A stretch of 64,000 nucleotides of DNA from Blastococcus saxobsidens (GTDB lineage Bacteria > Actinomycetota > Actinomycetes > Mycobacteriales > Geodermatophilaceae). The stretch lies in contig NZ_JAAGWG010000001.1 in NCBI RefSeq assembly GCF_010682065.1, forward strand, positions 164,216-228,215. Direction: 5' to 3'. Every line of letters begins with the position of its first letter. Within the stretch, counting starts at the first letter, position 1. Positions 24,530 to 31,591 of the stretch are shown here, piece by piece. Made by a program: the position numbers and the translations under genes. The notes under the pieces are model-generated. The model saw nothing but the letters and a program-made list of their open reading frames with translations. It did not search any database and was not told where the DNA came from.

Positions 24530-24877
24530 TCAGACGGTGGACGGCACGCCGTACCGGCGCGCGTACTCCTCCTGCGCACCGGCGGGCAGGGCGTCGTAGA
24601 GCTCGCCCAGCTCGGTGTGCACGCCGGGACCGAGGTCGTCGAAGATCCGCTGCCACGTGGGTGCCTCGTCGTAGCTGCGGGTCAGCAGCAGCTCCCAGGC
24701 CTGCGCCTGGCGGTCGCGCTTGCTGCGCTCGGCCACGAACTGGGAGAGGTACCGGTCCTTCGCGGCGGTCTTCTCCGCCGGGGTGGCGCCGGCCGGCAGC
24801 CCACCGGCGTCGCCGCCCTTCAGCACGTCCACGATCGCCTCGACGACGTCCGGCCGCAGCTCGCTGTGCTCGCTCAT
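24530..24877 (-). CDS. hypothetical protein, 115 residues
   Basis: I do not recognise this family. The protein is charged and helical, with DVVEAIVDVLKGGDAGGLPAG, then AEKTAAKDRYLSQFVAERSKRDRQAQAWELLLTRSYDEAPTWQRIFDDLG, and ends in YARRYGVPSTV. No signal peptide, membrane span or cysteine is present. A good GAGGAGG Shine-Dalgarno sequence precedes ATG 24877. It ends 19 nt upstream of the kinase start on the same strand, so both may share a transcript and it could be a partner or substrate of the kinase (inference). Confidence 0.6.
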   Translation of the reverse strand: MSEHSELRPDVVEAIVDVLKGGDAGGLPAGATPAEKTAAKDRYLSQFVAERSKRDRQAQAWELLLTRSYDEAPTWQRIFDDLGPGVHTELGELYDALPAGAQEEYARRYGVPSTV

Positions 24878-25019
24878 GCCCTGCCTCCTCGTCCGTGACC
24901 GCAGTTACGGGGCCTTCCCCGTCGACCACCCGGCCAACCGCTCTGCGGTGCAGGATGCCGCACGCGCTCCCGGACGGCCTCTCCGGCGGTGTCGCGCGAA
25001 TCGGCCGGAACCCGCCCGG

Positions 25020-25025
25020 TAGCAT
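25020..25025 (+). promoter_or_regulatory. -10 box of tRNA-Ser(GGA)
   Basis: TAGCAT lies 13 nt before the mature tRNA 5' end, matching the TAnnnT pattern of other promoters in the window. Confidence 0.4.
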
Positions 25026-25038
25026 GCCTGTCGTACCT

Positions 25039-25123
25039 GGAGGATTCGCCTAGTGGCCTATGGCGCTCGCTTGGAAAGCGGGTTGGGGGCAACCCCTCGG
25101 GAGTTCGAATCTCCCATCCTCCG
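25039..25123 (+). tRNA. tRNA-Ser (anticodon GGA)
   Basis: An 85-nt gene. The acceptor stem GGAGGAT pairs with ATCCTCC, the anticodon loop TTGGAAA gives anticodon GGA (reads UCC and UCU), a long variable arm (GGTTGGGGGCAACCCC region) marks a type II tRNA, and the T-arm is GGGAG-TTCGAAT-CTCCC. The discriminator is G and CCA is not encoded, unlike the CGA gene. Confidence 0.96.
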
Positions 25124-25130
25124 CAGGTCG

Positions 25131-25161
25131 ACGGGCCCCCGGCAGCACGCCGGGGGCCCGT
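25131..25161. terminator. bidirectional terminator between tRNA-Ser and the EamA gene
   Basis: A perfect 13-bp hairpin, ACGGGCCCCCGGC and GCCGGGGGCCCGT with a 5-nt loop, lies 7 nt after the tRNA and 16 nt beyond the stop of the convergent transporter gene. Confidence 0.85.
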
Positions 25162-25177
25162 CGCATCTCTGCCCCGG

Positions 25178-26104
25178 TCAGGCGCCCGCGGCAGGAACGG
25201 GCTGGCGCAGCCGCTGCAGGTAGAGCCCGGCGACGGCGGCGAGCACCAGCACGCCTCCGGCCAGCGCGGCGGGGGAGAGCCGTTCGCCCAGGAACGCCGT
25301 CGCCAGGGCCGTGGCCGTCAGCGGTTCCAGCAGCGTGACGATCGATGCCACGGCACCCGGCACCGTCCGCAGCCCGGTGAAGAACATCCCGTACGCCAGG
25401 GCGCTCGGGACGACGCCCAGGTAGAGCAGCACCCCCAGGGCGACCGGGTCGGCCGTGAACCGGAGCCCCACGGCCAGCGCGACCGGGGTGAGCAGCAGCG
25501 CGCCGCCGGCGAAGCCGACGAGCGTCACCGGGATGCCGGCCGGGACGCCGCCCCCGGCCAGGGTGACGACGGCGTAGCCCAGCGCCGAGCCGACGGCGGT
25601 GAGGGCGCCCAGCACGATCGTCGTCCCGGAGTCGGCGCCGGCCGAGACGCCCACCAGCAGGACCAGCCCGACCAGCGCGACGACGAGGGCGACCACGGTG
25701 GCCCGGTCCGGCCGGCCGTGGCCGAGCGCGGTGGCGCCGAGCGCGATGAGCAGCGGCGCGAGGCCCAGCGCCACGAGCGTGGCGATGCTGACCCCCGCGG
25801 TGGCGACCGCGGCGAAGTACGCCAGCTGGTAGGCGGCGAGGCCGGCGGCGACGAGCCCCAGCCGGACCGTCGTGCCCCGGCCGAGGGACGGAGCCGCGCC
25901 ACCCCGCCGGCGCCGCGTCAGGGCGAACCCGGCGAGCAGCACCACCGCACCGATCGCCATGCGGTGCCAGGCGATGTCGAGCGGGCCGAGGTCGCTGTGC
26001 CGGGCGACGAGGCTGCCGCTGAAACCGGAGGTCCCCCAGCAGAGGGCCGCCAGCACCACGAGGACGAAGCCACGGCGCGAGGCGGTGGGACTCGGGGCGG
26101 GCAT
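25178..26104 (-). CDS. EamA/DMT-superfamily transporter
   Basis: A 308-residue membrane protein with about ten hydrophobic spans arranged as two EamA repeats. The first repeat opens with LVVLAALCWGTSGFSGSL and the second ends with VASIVTLLEPLTATALATAFLGERLSPAALAGG, a typical EamA C-terminal signature. These carriers export metabolites or amino acids; the substrate cannot be predicted. The mRNA start may use TAGGCT on the minus strand near 26150. It converges on the tRNA-Ser terminator. Confidence 0.87.
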   Translation of the reverse strand: MPAPSPTASRRGFVLVVLAALCWGTSGFSGSLVARHSDLGPLDIAWHRMAIGAVVLLAGFALTRRRRGGAAPSLGRGTTVRLGLVAAGLAAYQLAYFAAVATAGVSIATLVALGLAPLLIALGATALGHGRPDRATVVALVVALVGLVLLVGVSAGADSGTTIVLGALTAVGSALGYAVVTLAGGGVPAGIPVTLVGFAGGALLLTPVALAVGLRFTADPVALGVLLYLGVVPSALAYGMFFTGLRTVPGAVASIVTLLEPLTATALATAFLGERLSPAALAGGVLVLAAVAGLYLQRLRQPVPAAGA

Positions 26105-26200
26105 GACGCTCCAGGTGCGGGTTCCGGCGGCGCGAACGGAGCGCGGCGGGAGCCTAGCGGGGGAGTCGTCCAGGTCCGGAACCGTTTCCTCTACAGTGGA

Positions 26201-26295
26201 GGCGACCCCTCGTGTGGCGTCATCCTGTGAACCTCCCCAGGGCCGGAAGGCAGCAAGGATAAGCGGGCTCTGGCGGGTGCGCGGGGGGTCCTTTC
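26201..26295 (+). ncRNA. ffs: signal recognition particle RNA, small bacterial type (4.5S)
   Basis: The diagnostic Ffh-binding core is present: GAACCTCCCCAGG, then CCGGAAGG with the GGAA tetraloop at 26245-26248, CAGCAAGG, and the matching strand GCGGGCTCTGGCGGG. The ends pair as GACCCC (26204-26209) with GGGGTC (26285-26290). A TACAGT -10 at 26192-26197 fits a start near 26203, and a T-rich stretch (CTTTCCTTTT) follows. The RNA scaffolds Ffh for co-translational membrane targeting. Exact ends are uncertain by a few bases. Confidence 0.93.
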
Positions 26296-26314
26296 CTTTT
26301 CCCGGGGCCGGAGG

Positions 26315-27184
26315 TCACCAGGTCCGGTCGGCGAGGTCGAGCACCGCCATCACCGCCGCCGCCCCGTCCACGCGCTGATCGGTGCCCGTGGTGGCCCCGA
26401 TCCACCAGACGCCGGAGCCGCTGGTGTCGGGCACGCCGAGGTTCCAGTGCACGACCGCGTCCGGCTCCTGCACGCACACGTCGAGGACCATCGCCCGCCC
26501 CATGGCCTCGTGGTAGGCGCCCGGGCCCGTGGTGGAGTGCGAGACGACCGTCCGCTGGCAGCCCTCCGCGGGCAGCCCGTCGCCGTGGTCGAGATCGTCC
26601 TCCGTCCAGCTCGGGCTGAAGCCGATGTTGGTGGCGAAGTACTCCGACAGCGGCCCGGCCGAGCTGCCCGGCAGCGACCACTCGCACGTGCCCGGGTCCC
26701 CGGGCAGCGTGCCGGCGAGGTACTTGAGCGGGACGCCGAGCGCCGCCTGCAGCGAGCCGCCGTCCTCCGGGCACGGGAACCGGCCCGCCGGGGCGGTCAG
26801 GGACACCGGGGTGTCGCGCGCCTCGAACGCCGCGGCCACCGTGCCGCCGCGCGCGTCCAGCTCGCGGACGAGCCGCCCGTCCTCCGCACGTGCCCGCTCC
26901 TCACGTGCCTGCTCCGCGGTCTCCGACCGCCGGGCCTCGCCGTCCGCGCCCGGCCCGGCGGCGTTCCGCCCGTCGGGAGCCGCGCCGTCCAGCGCGGCGA
27001 TCCCCACGGGCACCACGACGGCGGTCGCGGTGGCGACGGCGAGCAGGGCGAGCCGGCTCCGGCGCTGACGGCGGTTGCGCACCCGGGCCTCGCGGACGAG
27101 CTCCACGACGTCGACCTGCGGGGTGAACCGGTCGGCCAGCCGGTCGAGGCGGTCACGGAGCGCGGTGGTGTCGTGGTCGTTCAC
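26315..27184 (-). CDS. putative membrane anti-sigma factor / sigma-linked extracytoplasmic protein
   Basis: A 289-residue protein coupled by ATGA to the sigma-factor gene upstream. It has a cytoplasmic N-terminus of about 45 residues (LRDRLDRLADRFTPQVDVVELVREARVRNRRQRRSR), one transmembrane helix (LALLAVATATAVVVPVGIAAL), a charged linker and an extracytoplasmic domain of about 180 residues with four cysteines that could form disulfides. No zinc-binding anti-sigma (ZAS) HxxxCxxC motif is seen. The topology and operon fit an anti-sigma or sensor for the sigma factor, but the external domain matches no family I know. Confidence 0.65.
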   Translation of the reverse strand: MNDHDTTALRDRLDRLADRFTPQVDVVELVREARVRNRRQRRSRLALLAVATATAVVVPVGIAALDGAAPDGRNAAGPGADGEARRSETAEQAREERARAEDGRLVRELDARGGTVAAAFEARDTPVSLTAPAGRFPCPEDGGSLQAALGVPLKYLAGTLPGDPGTCEWSLPGSSAGPLSEYFATNIGFSPSWTEDDLDHGDGLPAEGCQRTVVSHSTTGPGAYHEAMGRAMVLDVCVQEPDAVVHWNLGVPDTSGSGVWWIGATTGTDQRVDGAAAVMAVLDLADRTW

Positions 27185-27708
27185 TGCTGCCTCCCGGGCG
27201 TGGGGGTGAGATCGTCGGTACCCGGGGCGAGCAGGGCGCGCAACGCTGCCAGCCCCCGGGAGACGTGGTTGTTGACGGTGCTGCGCGAGCAGCCCATGAG
27301 GTCCGCGGTCTCGGTCTCGCTCAGGTCGTCGAAGTAGCGCAGGACGACGGCCGTGCGGACCCGGGGCGACAGCCGCAGGAGCGCGAGGCGCATCTCCTCG
27401 CTGTCGGCGTACCGGGTCGGGTGGTCCTCCCCGGACCCGAGATCCGGGAAGGTCTCCAGGACCGTCTCGGTGCTGGTCAGCCGGCGCAGCCAGCTCAGGT
27501 GGGCGTTGATCATGAGCCGGCGGACGTAGGCGGCGGGGTGATCGGCCCGGCGGACCCTCGGCCAGGACCCGTAGGCCTTGGCGAGGGCGGTCTGCAGCAG
27601 GTCCTCGCCGAGGTGCCGGTCACCGGTCACCAGGCACGCCGTCCGCAGCAGGTGCCCGGCGTGATCGGCGACGAAGTCGGTGAACTCCGCGTCCGTCGAG
27701 TGGGTCAC
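27181..27708 (-). CDS. SigE-family (ECF-type) RNA polymerase sigma factor
   Basis: A 175-residue sigma factor of the actinobacterial SigE family. Region 2 is FTDFVADHAGHLLRTACLVTGDRHLGEDLLQTALAKAYGSW (-10 recognition), and region 4 is RLSPRVRTAVVLRYFDDLSETETADLMGCSRSTVNNHVSRGLAAL (-35 recognition). GTG 27708 is chosen for its GGAGGAG Shine-Dalgarno sequence; a longer frame to 27789 lacks one. It is followed by the membrane protein that probably controls it. The pair is divergent from dnaX. Confidence 0.88.
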   Translation of the reverse strand: MTHSTDAEFTDFVADHAGHLLRTACLVTGDRHLGEDLLQTALAKAYGSWPRVRRADHPAAYVRRLMINAHLSWLRRLTSTETVLETFPDLGSGEDHPTRYADSEEMRLALLRLSPRVRTAVVLRYFDDLSETETADLMGCSRSTVNNHVSRGLAALRALLAPGTDDLTPTPGRQQ

Positions 27709-27871
27709 GGGCTCCTCCGTCGGTCGGCCACGACTGGTGGACGCCTCGACCGGGCCGGTCCACCCCACACCGTTAGGTATCGGTCTCATAACGGGACGGC
27801 GGAACCTCGTCGGCGTCGTCCAGAGGCTCGGCGCGAGCTTGCGAGCGGTGAGGGGGACGAGGTCCTTTGAG

Positions 27872-27877
27872 TAACCT
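27872..27877 (+). promoter_or_regulatory. -10 box of dnaX
   Basis: TAACCT ends 7 nt before the GTG at 27885, so the transcript would be leaderless. It decides between that start and the TTG at 27867. Confidence 0.4.
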
Positions 27878-27884
27878 CGCCTGC

Positions 27885-30272
27885 GTGGCTCTGGCGCTCT
27901 ACCGCAAGTACCGCCCGGCGACCTTCGCCGAGGTGGTCGGGCAGGAGCACGTCACCGCGCCCCTGGTGAACGCGGTCGACGGCGGCCGGATCAACCACGC
28001 CTACCTCTTCAGCGGCCCGCGCGGCTGCGGCAAGACGTCGTCGGCGCGGATCCTGGCCCGCTCGCTCAACTGCGAGCAGGGCCCGACGTCGACACCGTGC
28101 GGGGTGTGCGGCTCCTGCGTGGCCCTGGCGCCCGACGGACCCGGCTCGCTCGACGTCATCGAGATCGACGCGGCCAGCCACGGTGGTGTGGACGACGCCC
28201 GCGACCTGCGCGAGCGCGCGTTCTTCGCGCCGGTCAGCAGCCGCTACAAGGTCTACATCGTCGACGAGGCGCACATGGTGACCACGCAGGGCTTCAACGC
28301 CCTGCTCAAGGTCGTCGAGGAGCCGCCGGAGTTCCTCGTCTTCATCTTCGCGACGACGGAGCCGGAGAAGGTCCTGCCGACCATCCGGTCGCGCACCCAC
28401 CACTACCCGTTCCGGCTGGTGCCGCCCACCACGCTGCGCACCCTGCTGGAGAAGACCTGCGAGGCCGAGGGCGTCACCGTCGAGCCCACCGTCTTCCCGC
28501 TGGTGGTGCGGGCCGGCGGCGGCTCGGTCCGTGACTCGCTGTCGATCCTCGACCAGCTGCTGGCCGGCGCCGGGCCCGAGGGCGTCACCTACAAGGGCGC
28601 CGTCGGCCTGCTCGGCGTGACCGACGACGCGCTGCTCGACGAGACCATCGACGCGCTGGCCGCCTCCGATGCCCCCGGGGTCTTCCGCGCGGTCGACCGG
28701 GTGGTCGAGGCCGGCCACGACCCGCGCCGCTTCGCCACCGACCTGCTGGACCGGCTGCGCGACCTGATCGTGCTCGACGCGGTGCCCGAGGCCGGCGGCA
28801 ACGGGCTGCTGGACTGCCCGCCCGACCGGCTGGACCTGATGACCTCCCAGGCGCAGGCGCTCGGCTCGGCGACGCTGTCCCGCATGGCCGACACCGTGCA
28901 CGAGGGCCTCACCGAGATGCGGGGGACGACGGCGCCGCGCCTGCTGCTCGAGCTGGTCTGCGCCCGCATGCTGCTGCCCGCCACCGACGGCTCGTCGGTC
29001 GCCACCCTCCAGCGCCTGGAGCGGCTCGAGCGGCGGATGTCCATCGCCGGTGAGCACGCCGGCCGGCCGGAGCCGGCTGTCGCCGAGGCTCCGGTCCGGG
29101 CGGTTCCGGCGCGCGAGCCGGCGCGCGAGCCGGTGCGCGAGGCCCCGGCGCGCGAGGCGGCCCCGCCGGCCGCCCCCGCGGCCGACGCCGGCGCCGCCCG
29201 CCGCGAGTTCGTGCGCAGGTCGCAGGCGGCGGCCGCCGCCGCACCGACCGCACCGCCCGCCGCCCCGCCGGCTCCCACGACGGCGCCGAGCCCGGCGCCG
29301 GCAGCAGCGGAGCCGCCCGCTCCGGCGCGCCCCGCGGCTGCGGCGGCCCCGGCCGCGACGCCGTCCTCCCCGGCGCCTGCCGCCGGCGACTGGCCCGAGC
29401 CCGCCCGCCCCGGATCGCGGCCAGCGGCTTCGGCCCCGGCCACCCCGGCGACCACCGACTGGCCGGAGACGGCCCAGCCGGGCAGCCCACCGCGTCCGGC
29501 GGCCCCGCGCCCGGGCGCCGCCCCCGCCGCGCCTACCGCGCCGGCCGCCGCCGCCCCCGGCCGGCACCCGCGCGAGGCCGTGGCCGAGTCGGACATCCCG
29601 CTCCCGCCCGAGCCCACCGACGACGAGGACTGGCCGCACGCCGCCCAGCCGGCCGCCGTCCGGGCCGCGGAGACCCGTCTCGAGCAGCCGCGTCCGCCGG
29701 CGTCCCCGCCGCGCGCGGCCGCCGAGTCCGCACCCGCGCCCCGCGGGGGCGAGCCGACGCCGATGGTCTCGGCGAACCCGCCCGACACCGCGGGGGCCGA
29801 CGACGGCGAGCTCACGACCGCCGACGTCCGGCGGGTGTGGCCCGAGCTGCTCTCTGTGGTCAAGAAGCACAAGCGCACCACCGAGGCGCTGCTCAAGAAC
29901 GCCCAGGTGCACCAGCTGGCCAACGGCGTCCTCACGCTGTCGACGTCCTCGCCCGCGCTGGCCCGGCGGCTCGGAGACGACCTCAACAAGGACGTCCTGC
30001 GCGCCGCGCTCAACGAGCTGCTCGGCGTGCGCTGGCGGGTGGACGCCGTCGTCGAGGGGTCGGGCCCGGCGGCCGGCCCGTCGGTGACGCCCGAGGCAGC
30101 TCGTGAAGTGGCGCGGCAGGCGGAGGCCGCCGAGGCCCGGGAGCTCATGGCCGAGCGGGCCGCGGAGACCTCCGCGGGTGGGGACCGCGAGCCCGAACCA
30201 GCCGTCGACCAGGAGCAGGCCGCGCTGCAGCTGCTGCGCGCCCAGCTCGGGGCACGGCCCGTCGACAGCTGA
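27885..30272 (+). CDS. dnaX: DNA polymerase III subunits gamma and tau
   Basis: Clamp-loader subunit of 795 residues. The AAA+ domain has LALYRKYRPATFAEVVGQEHV, Walker A GPRGCGKTS near residue 44, a zinc module C63-x8-C72-x2-C75-x2-C78, the Walker B region IVDEAHMVT and the SRC-like arginine-finger region. Domain III follows to about residue 370. A Pro/Ala-rich linker of about 230 residues, unusually long, leads to the tau-specific C-terminus (ADVRRVWPELLSVVKKHKRTTEALLKNAQV). No slippery A-run for a gamma frameshift is seen. I prefer GTG 27885 (family-typical N-terminus, -10 box 7 nt upstream); TTG 27867 is possible. Confidence 0.92.
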   Translation: MALALYRKYRPATFAEVVGQEHVTAPLVNAVDGGRINHAYLFSGPRGCGKTSSARILARSLNCEQGPTSTPCGVCGSCVALAPDGPGSLDVIEIDAASHGGVDDARDLRERAFFAPVSSRYKVYIVDEAHMVTTQGFNALLKVVEEPPEFLVFIFATTEPEKVLPTIRSRTHHYPFRLVPPTTLRTLLEKTCEAEGVTVEPTVFPLVVRAGGGSVRDSLSILDQLLAGAGPEGVTYKGAVGLLGVTDDALLDETIDALAASDAPGVFRAVDRVVEAGHDPRRFATDLLDRLRDLIVLDAVPEAGGNGLLDCPPDRLDLMTSQAQALGSATLSRMADTVHEGLTEMRGTTAPRLLLELVCARMLLPATDGSSVATLQRLERLERRMSIAGEHAGRPEPAVAEAPVRAVPAREPAREPVREAPAREAAPPAAPAADAGAARREFVRRSQAAAAAAPTAPPAAPPAPTTAPSPAPAAAEPPAPARPAAAAAPAATPSSPAPAAGDWPEPARPGSRPAASAPATPATTDWPETAQPGSPPRPAAPRPGAAPAAPTAPAAAAPGRHPREAVAESDIPLPPEPTDDEDWPHAAQPAAVRAAETRLEQPRPPASPPRAAAESAPAPRGGEPTPMVSANPPDTAGADDGELTTADVRRVWPELLSVVKKHKRTTEALLKNAQVHQLANGVLTLSTSSPALARRLGDDLNKDVLRAALNELLGVRWRVDAVVEGSGPAAGPSVTPEAAREVARQAEAAEARELMAERAAETSAGGDREPEPAVDQEQAALQLLRAQLGARPVDS

Positions 30273-30314
30273 TCGCCGCGCGCCGTGCCGGTGTCGCCCG
30301 TCGCAGCCGCGGCC

Positions 30315-30320
30315 TACTCT
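30315..30320 (+). promoter_or_regulatory. internal -10 box before ybaB
   Basis: TACTCT ends 6 nt before the ybaB ATG and could give ybaB-recR a separate, leaderless transcript within the dnaX operon. Confidence 0.35.
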
Positions 30321-30326
30321 CGTGGC

Positions 30327-30668
30327 ATGTTCCCCGGAGGCCAGCCCGACCTGTCGCAGCTCATGCAGCAGGCGCAGCAGATGCAGCAGCAGCTCGTCGC
30401 CGCCCAGCAGGAGCTGGCCGCCAGCGAGGTCACCGGCACCGCCGGCGGCGGCCTGGTGTCGGCGACGATGACCGGTGACGGTGAGCTCACCGCGGTGACC
30501 ATCTCGCCGTCGGCCGTCGACCCGGAGGACCTGGAGACGCTGCAGGACCTGGTCGTCGCCGCCGTCCGCGACGCCAAGCGCGCGGCCGACGAGCTCGCGG
30601 CCGACGCCATGGGTCCCCTCGCCGGGGGCCTGGGTGGCGGCGGCGGTCTGGGCCTGCCGGGCCTCTGA
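30327..30668 (+). CDS. YbaB/EbfC family nucleoid-associated protein
   Basis: A 113-residue DNA-binding protein. The Gln-rich N-terminal helix ([22 protein letters not shown]) is followed by the conserved [28 protein letters not shown] and the helical C-terminus [22 protein letters not shown]. It binds DNA as a tweezer-shaped dimer and is nearly always found between dnaX and recR, as here. The tail is Gly-rich. ATG 30327 is chosen over an earlier GTG because the family begins at the helix. Confidence 0.92.
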   Translation: MFPGGQPDLSQLMQQAQQMQQQLVAAQQELAASEVTGTAGGGLVSATMTGDGELTAVTISPSAVDPEDLETLQDLVVAAVRDAKRAADELAADAMGPLAGGLGGGGGLGLPGL

Positions 30669-30711
30669 TCGAGCCGTTCCGCTCGATCCACTTCGCAACC
30701 CGAGGAGCCCC

Positions 30712-31311
30712 GTGTACGAGGGTGCCGTCCAGGACCTGATCGACGAGCTCGGTCGCCTGCCCGGCGTGGGGCCGAAGAGCGCCCAGCGCATCGCCTTCCA
30801 CCTGCTGTCGTCGGAGTCCGCCGACGTCAGCCGGCTGGTGGCTGCCCTGACGCGCGTCCAGGAGTCCGTCCGCTTCTGCGTGACCTGCTACAACGTGGCC
30901 GAGGCCGAGCAGTGCCGCATCTGCCGCGACCCGCGCCGCTCCGACGACGTGCTGTGCGTGGTCGAGGAGCCCAAGGACGTCGTCGCCATCGAGCGCACCC
31001 GTGAGTTCCGCGGCCGGTACCACGTGCTCGGCGGGGCGATCAGCCCGATCGACGGCGTCGGCCCCGACGACCTGCGGGTCAAGGAGCTCATGACGCGGCT
31101 GATGGACGGCTCCGTCAAGGAGATGATCATCGCCACCGACCCCAACCTCGAGGGGGAGGCGACGGCGGCGTACCTGGCCCGGCTGGTCGGCCCGATGGGG
31201 CTGGCGGTGTCCCGGCTGGCCAGCGGCCTGCCCGTCGGCGGCGACCTGGAGTACGCCGACGAGGTCACGCTGGGCCGTGCGTTCGAGGGCCGCCGCCGCA
31301 TCGACGCCTGA
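30712..31311 (+). CDS. recR: recombination protein RecR
   Basis: A 199-residue RecFOR-pathway protein that loads RecA on gapped DNA. The N-terminal HhH motif is [20 protein letters not shown], the zinc finger is C-x2-C...C-x2-C ([16 protein letters not shown]), and the Toprim domain starts [16 protein letters not shown], with [21 protein letters not shown] later. GTG 30712 has a GAGGAG Shine-Dalgarno sequence 7 nt upstream. It closes the ffs-dnaX-ybaB-recR neighbourhood. Confidence 0.94.
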   Translation: MYEGAVQDLIDELGRLPGVGPKSAQRIAFHLLSSESADVSRLVAALTRVQESVRFCVTCYNVAEAEQCRICRDPRRSDDVLCVVEEPKDVVAIERTREFRGRYHVLGGAISPIDGVGPDDLRVKELMTRLMDGSVKEMIIATDPNLEGEATAAYLARLVGPMGLAVSRLASGLPVGGDLEYADEVTLGRAFEGRRRIDA

Positions 31312-31336
31312 CGGCAGCCGCGTCCGGGAGGGGAGG

Positions 31337-31359
31337 CGGCCGGTCGGGTCCGCCGGCCG
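31337..31359 (+). terminator. possible terminator after recR
   Basis: A 7-bp all-G+C stem, CGGCCGG (31337-31343) and CCGGCCG (31353-31359), with a 9-nt loop, 25 nt after the recR stop. No U-tract. Confidence 0.35.
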
Positions 31360-31397
31360 GCGACGGTTGAGCGTTCTCTCACATTCGGGGCCGCGGA

Positions 31398-31428
31398 TTG
31401 GCAGTCGGCCTCCGAGCCTGGGCATGAT
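31398..31428 (+). promoter_or_regulatory. promoter of the metNIQ leader
   Basis: TTGGCA (31398-31403) and CATGAT (31423-31428) form a -35/-10 pair with a 19-nt spacer. The -10 box ends 6 nt before the GTG of the leader peptide, so the leader would be translated from a leaderless mRNA. Confidence 0.45.
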
Positions 31429-31434
31429 CGATCG

Positions 31435-31503
31435 GTGCTGAAGGGGTGTGCGCTGACTCGTCGCCGCGCCATCGACCTCATGCGCACGGCCAGCCGGCTC
31501 TAG
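31435..31503 (+). CDS. leader peptide upstream of metNIQ
   Basis: A 22-codon open frame from GTG 31435 to TAG 31501-31503, with sequence VLKGCALTRRRAIDLMRTAS plus two residues. It resembles the short actinobacterial peptides with an L-T-R-R-R-x-V-D-L-x-R-x-A core that precede sulfur-metabolism operons, where ribosome stalling at cysteine codons controls the genes downstream. This one has a single Cys (position 5) and one internal Met (position 16) rather than a cysteine run. A hairpin lies 15 nt after its stop, then metN. The family match is from memory of the pattern; the sensing residue is unknown. Confidence 0.6.
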   Translation: MLKGCALTRRRAIDLMRTASRL

Positions 31504-31517
31504 TCCGGTCCTCGCCG

Positions 31518-31544
31518 GGTACGCCGGGGACGACCCCGCGTACC
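31518..31544 (+). promoter_or_regulatory. attenuator-like hairpin between the leader peptide and metN
   Basis: GGTACGC-C-GGGG (31518-31529) pairs with CCCC-GCGTACC (31534-31544), giving 11 pairs with one bulged C and an ACGA loop. It starts 14 nt after the leader-peptide stop and ends 47 nt before the metN start, where a stalled or terminating ribosome could affect it. Confidence 0.5.
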
Positions 31545-31591
31545 GGCCCCGCCGTCCGTGCCGCACCACCCAGCCCAGCCGAGGCCGCCCT

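Noticed and set aside
27867..27885. TTG at 27867 as dnaX start
   Set aside because: It has a weak GAGG sequence, but GTG 27885 gives the family-typical N-terminus and a well-placed -10 box. It remains an alternative.
27885..30272. Programmed frameshift for a short gamma form in dnaX
   Set aside because: No A-run or slippery heptamer with a following hairpin was seen.
27786..30791. Minus-strand open frame of about 1000 codons opposite dnaX
   Set aside because: Its translation is Arg/Gly/His-rich without family motifs, and dnaX, ybaB and recR on the plus strand are certain. Such antisense frames are expected at this G+C content.
31312..31591. SAM or T-box riboswitch before metN
   Set aside because: None of the conserved riboswitch or T-box sequence is present; the leader peptide and hairpin explain the region better.
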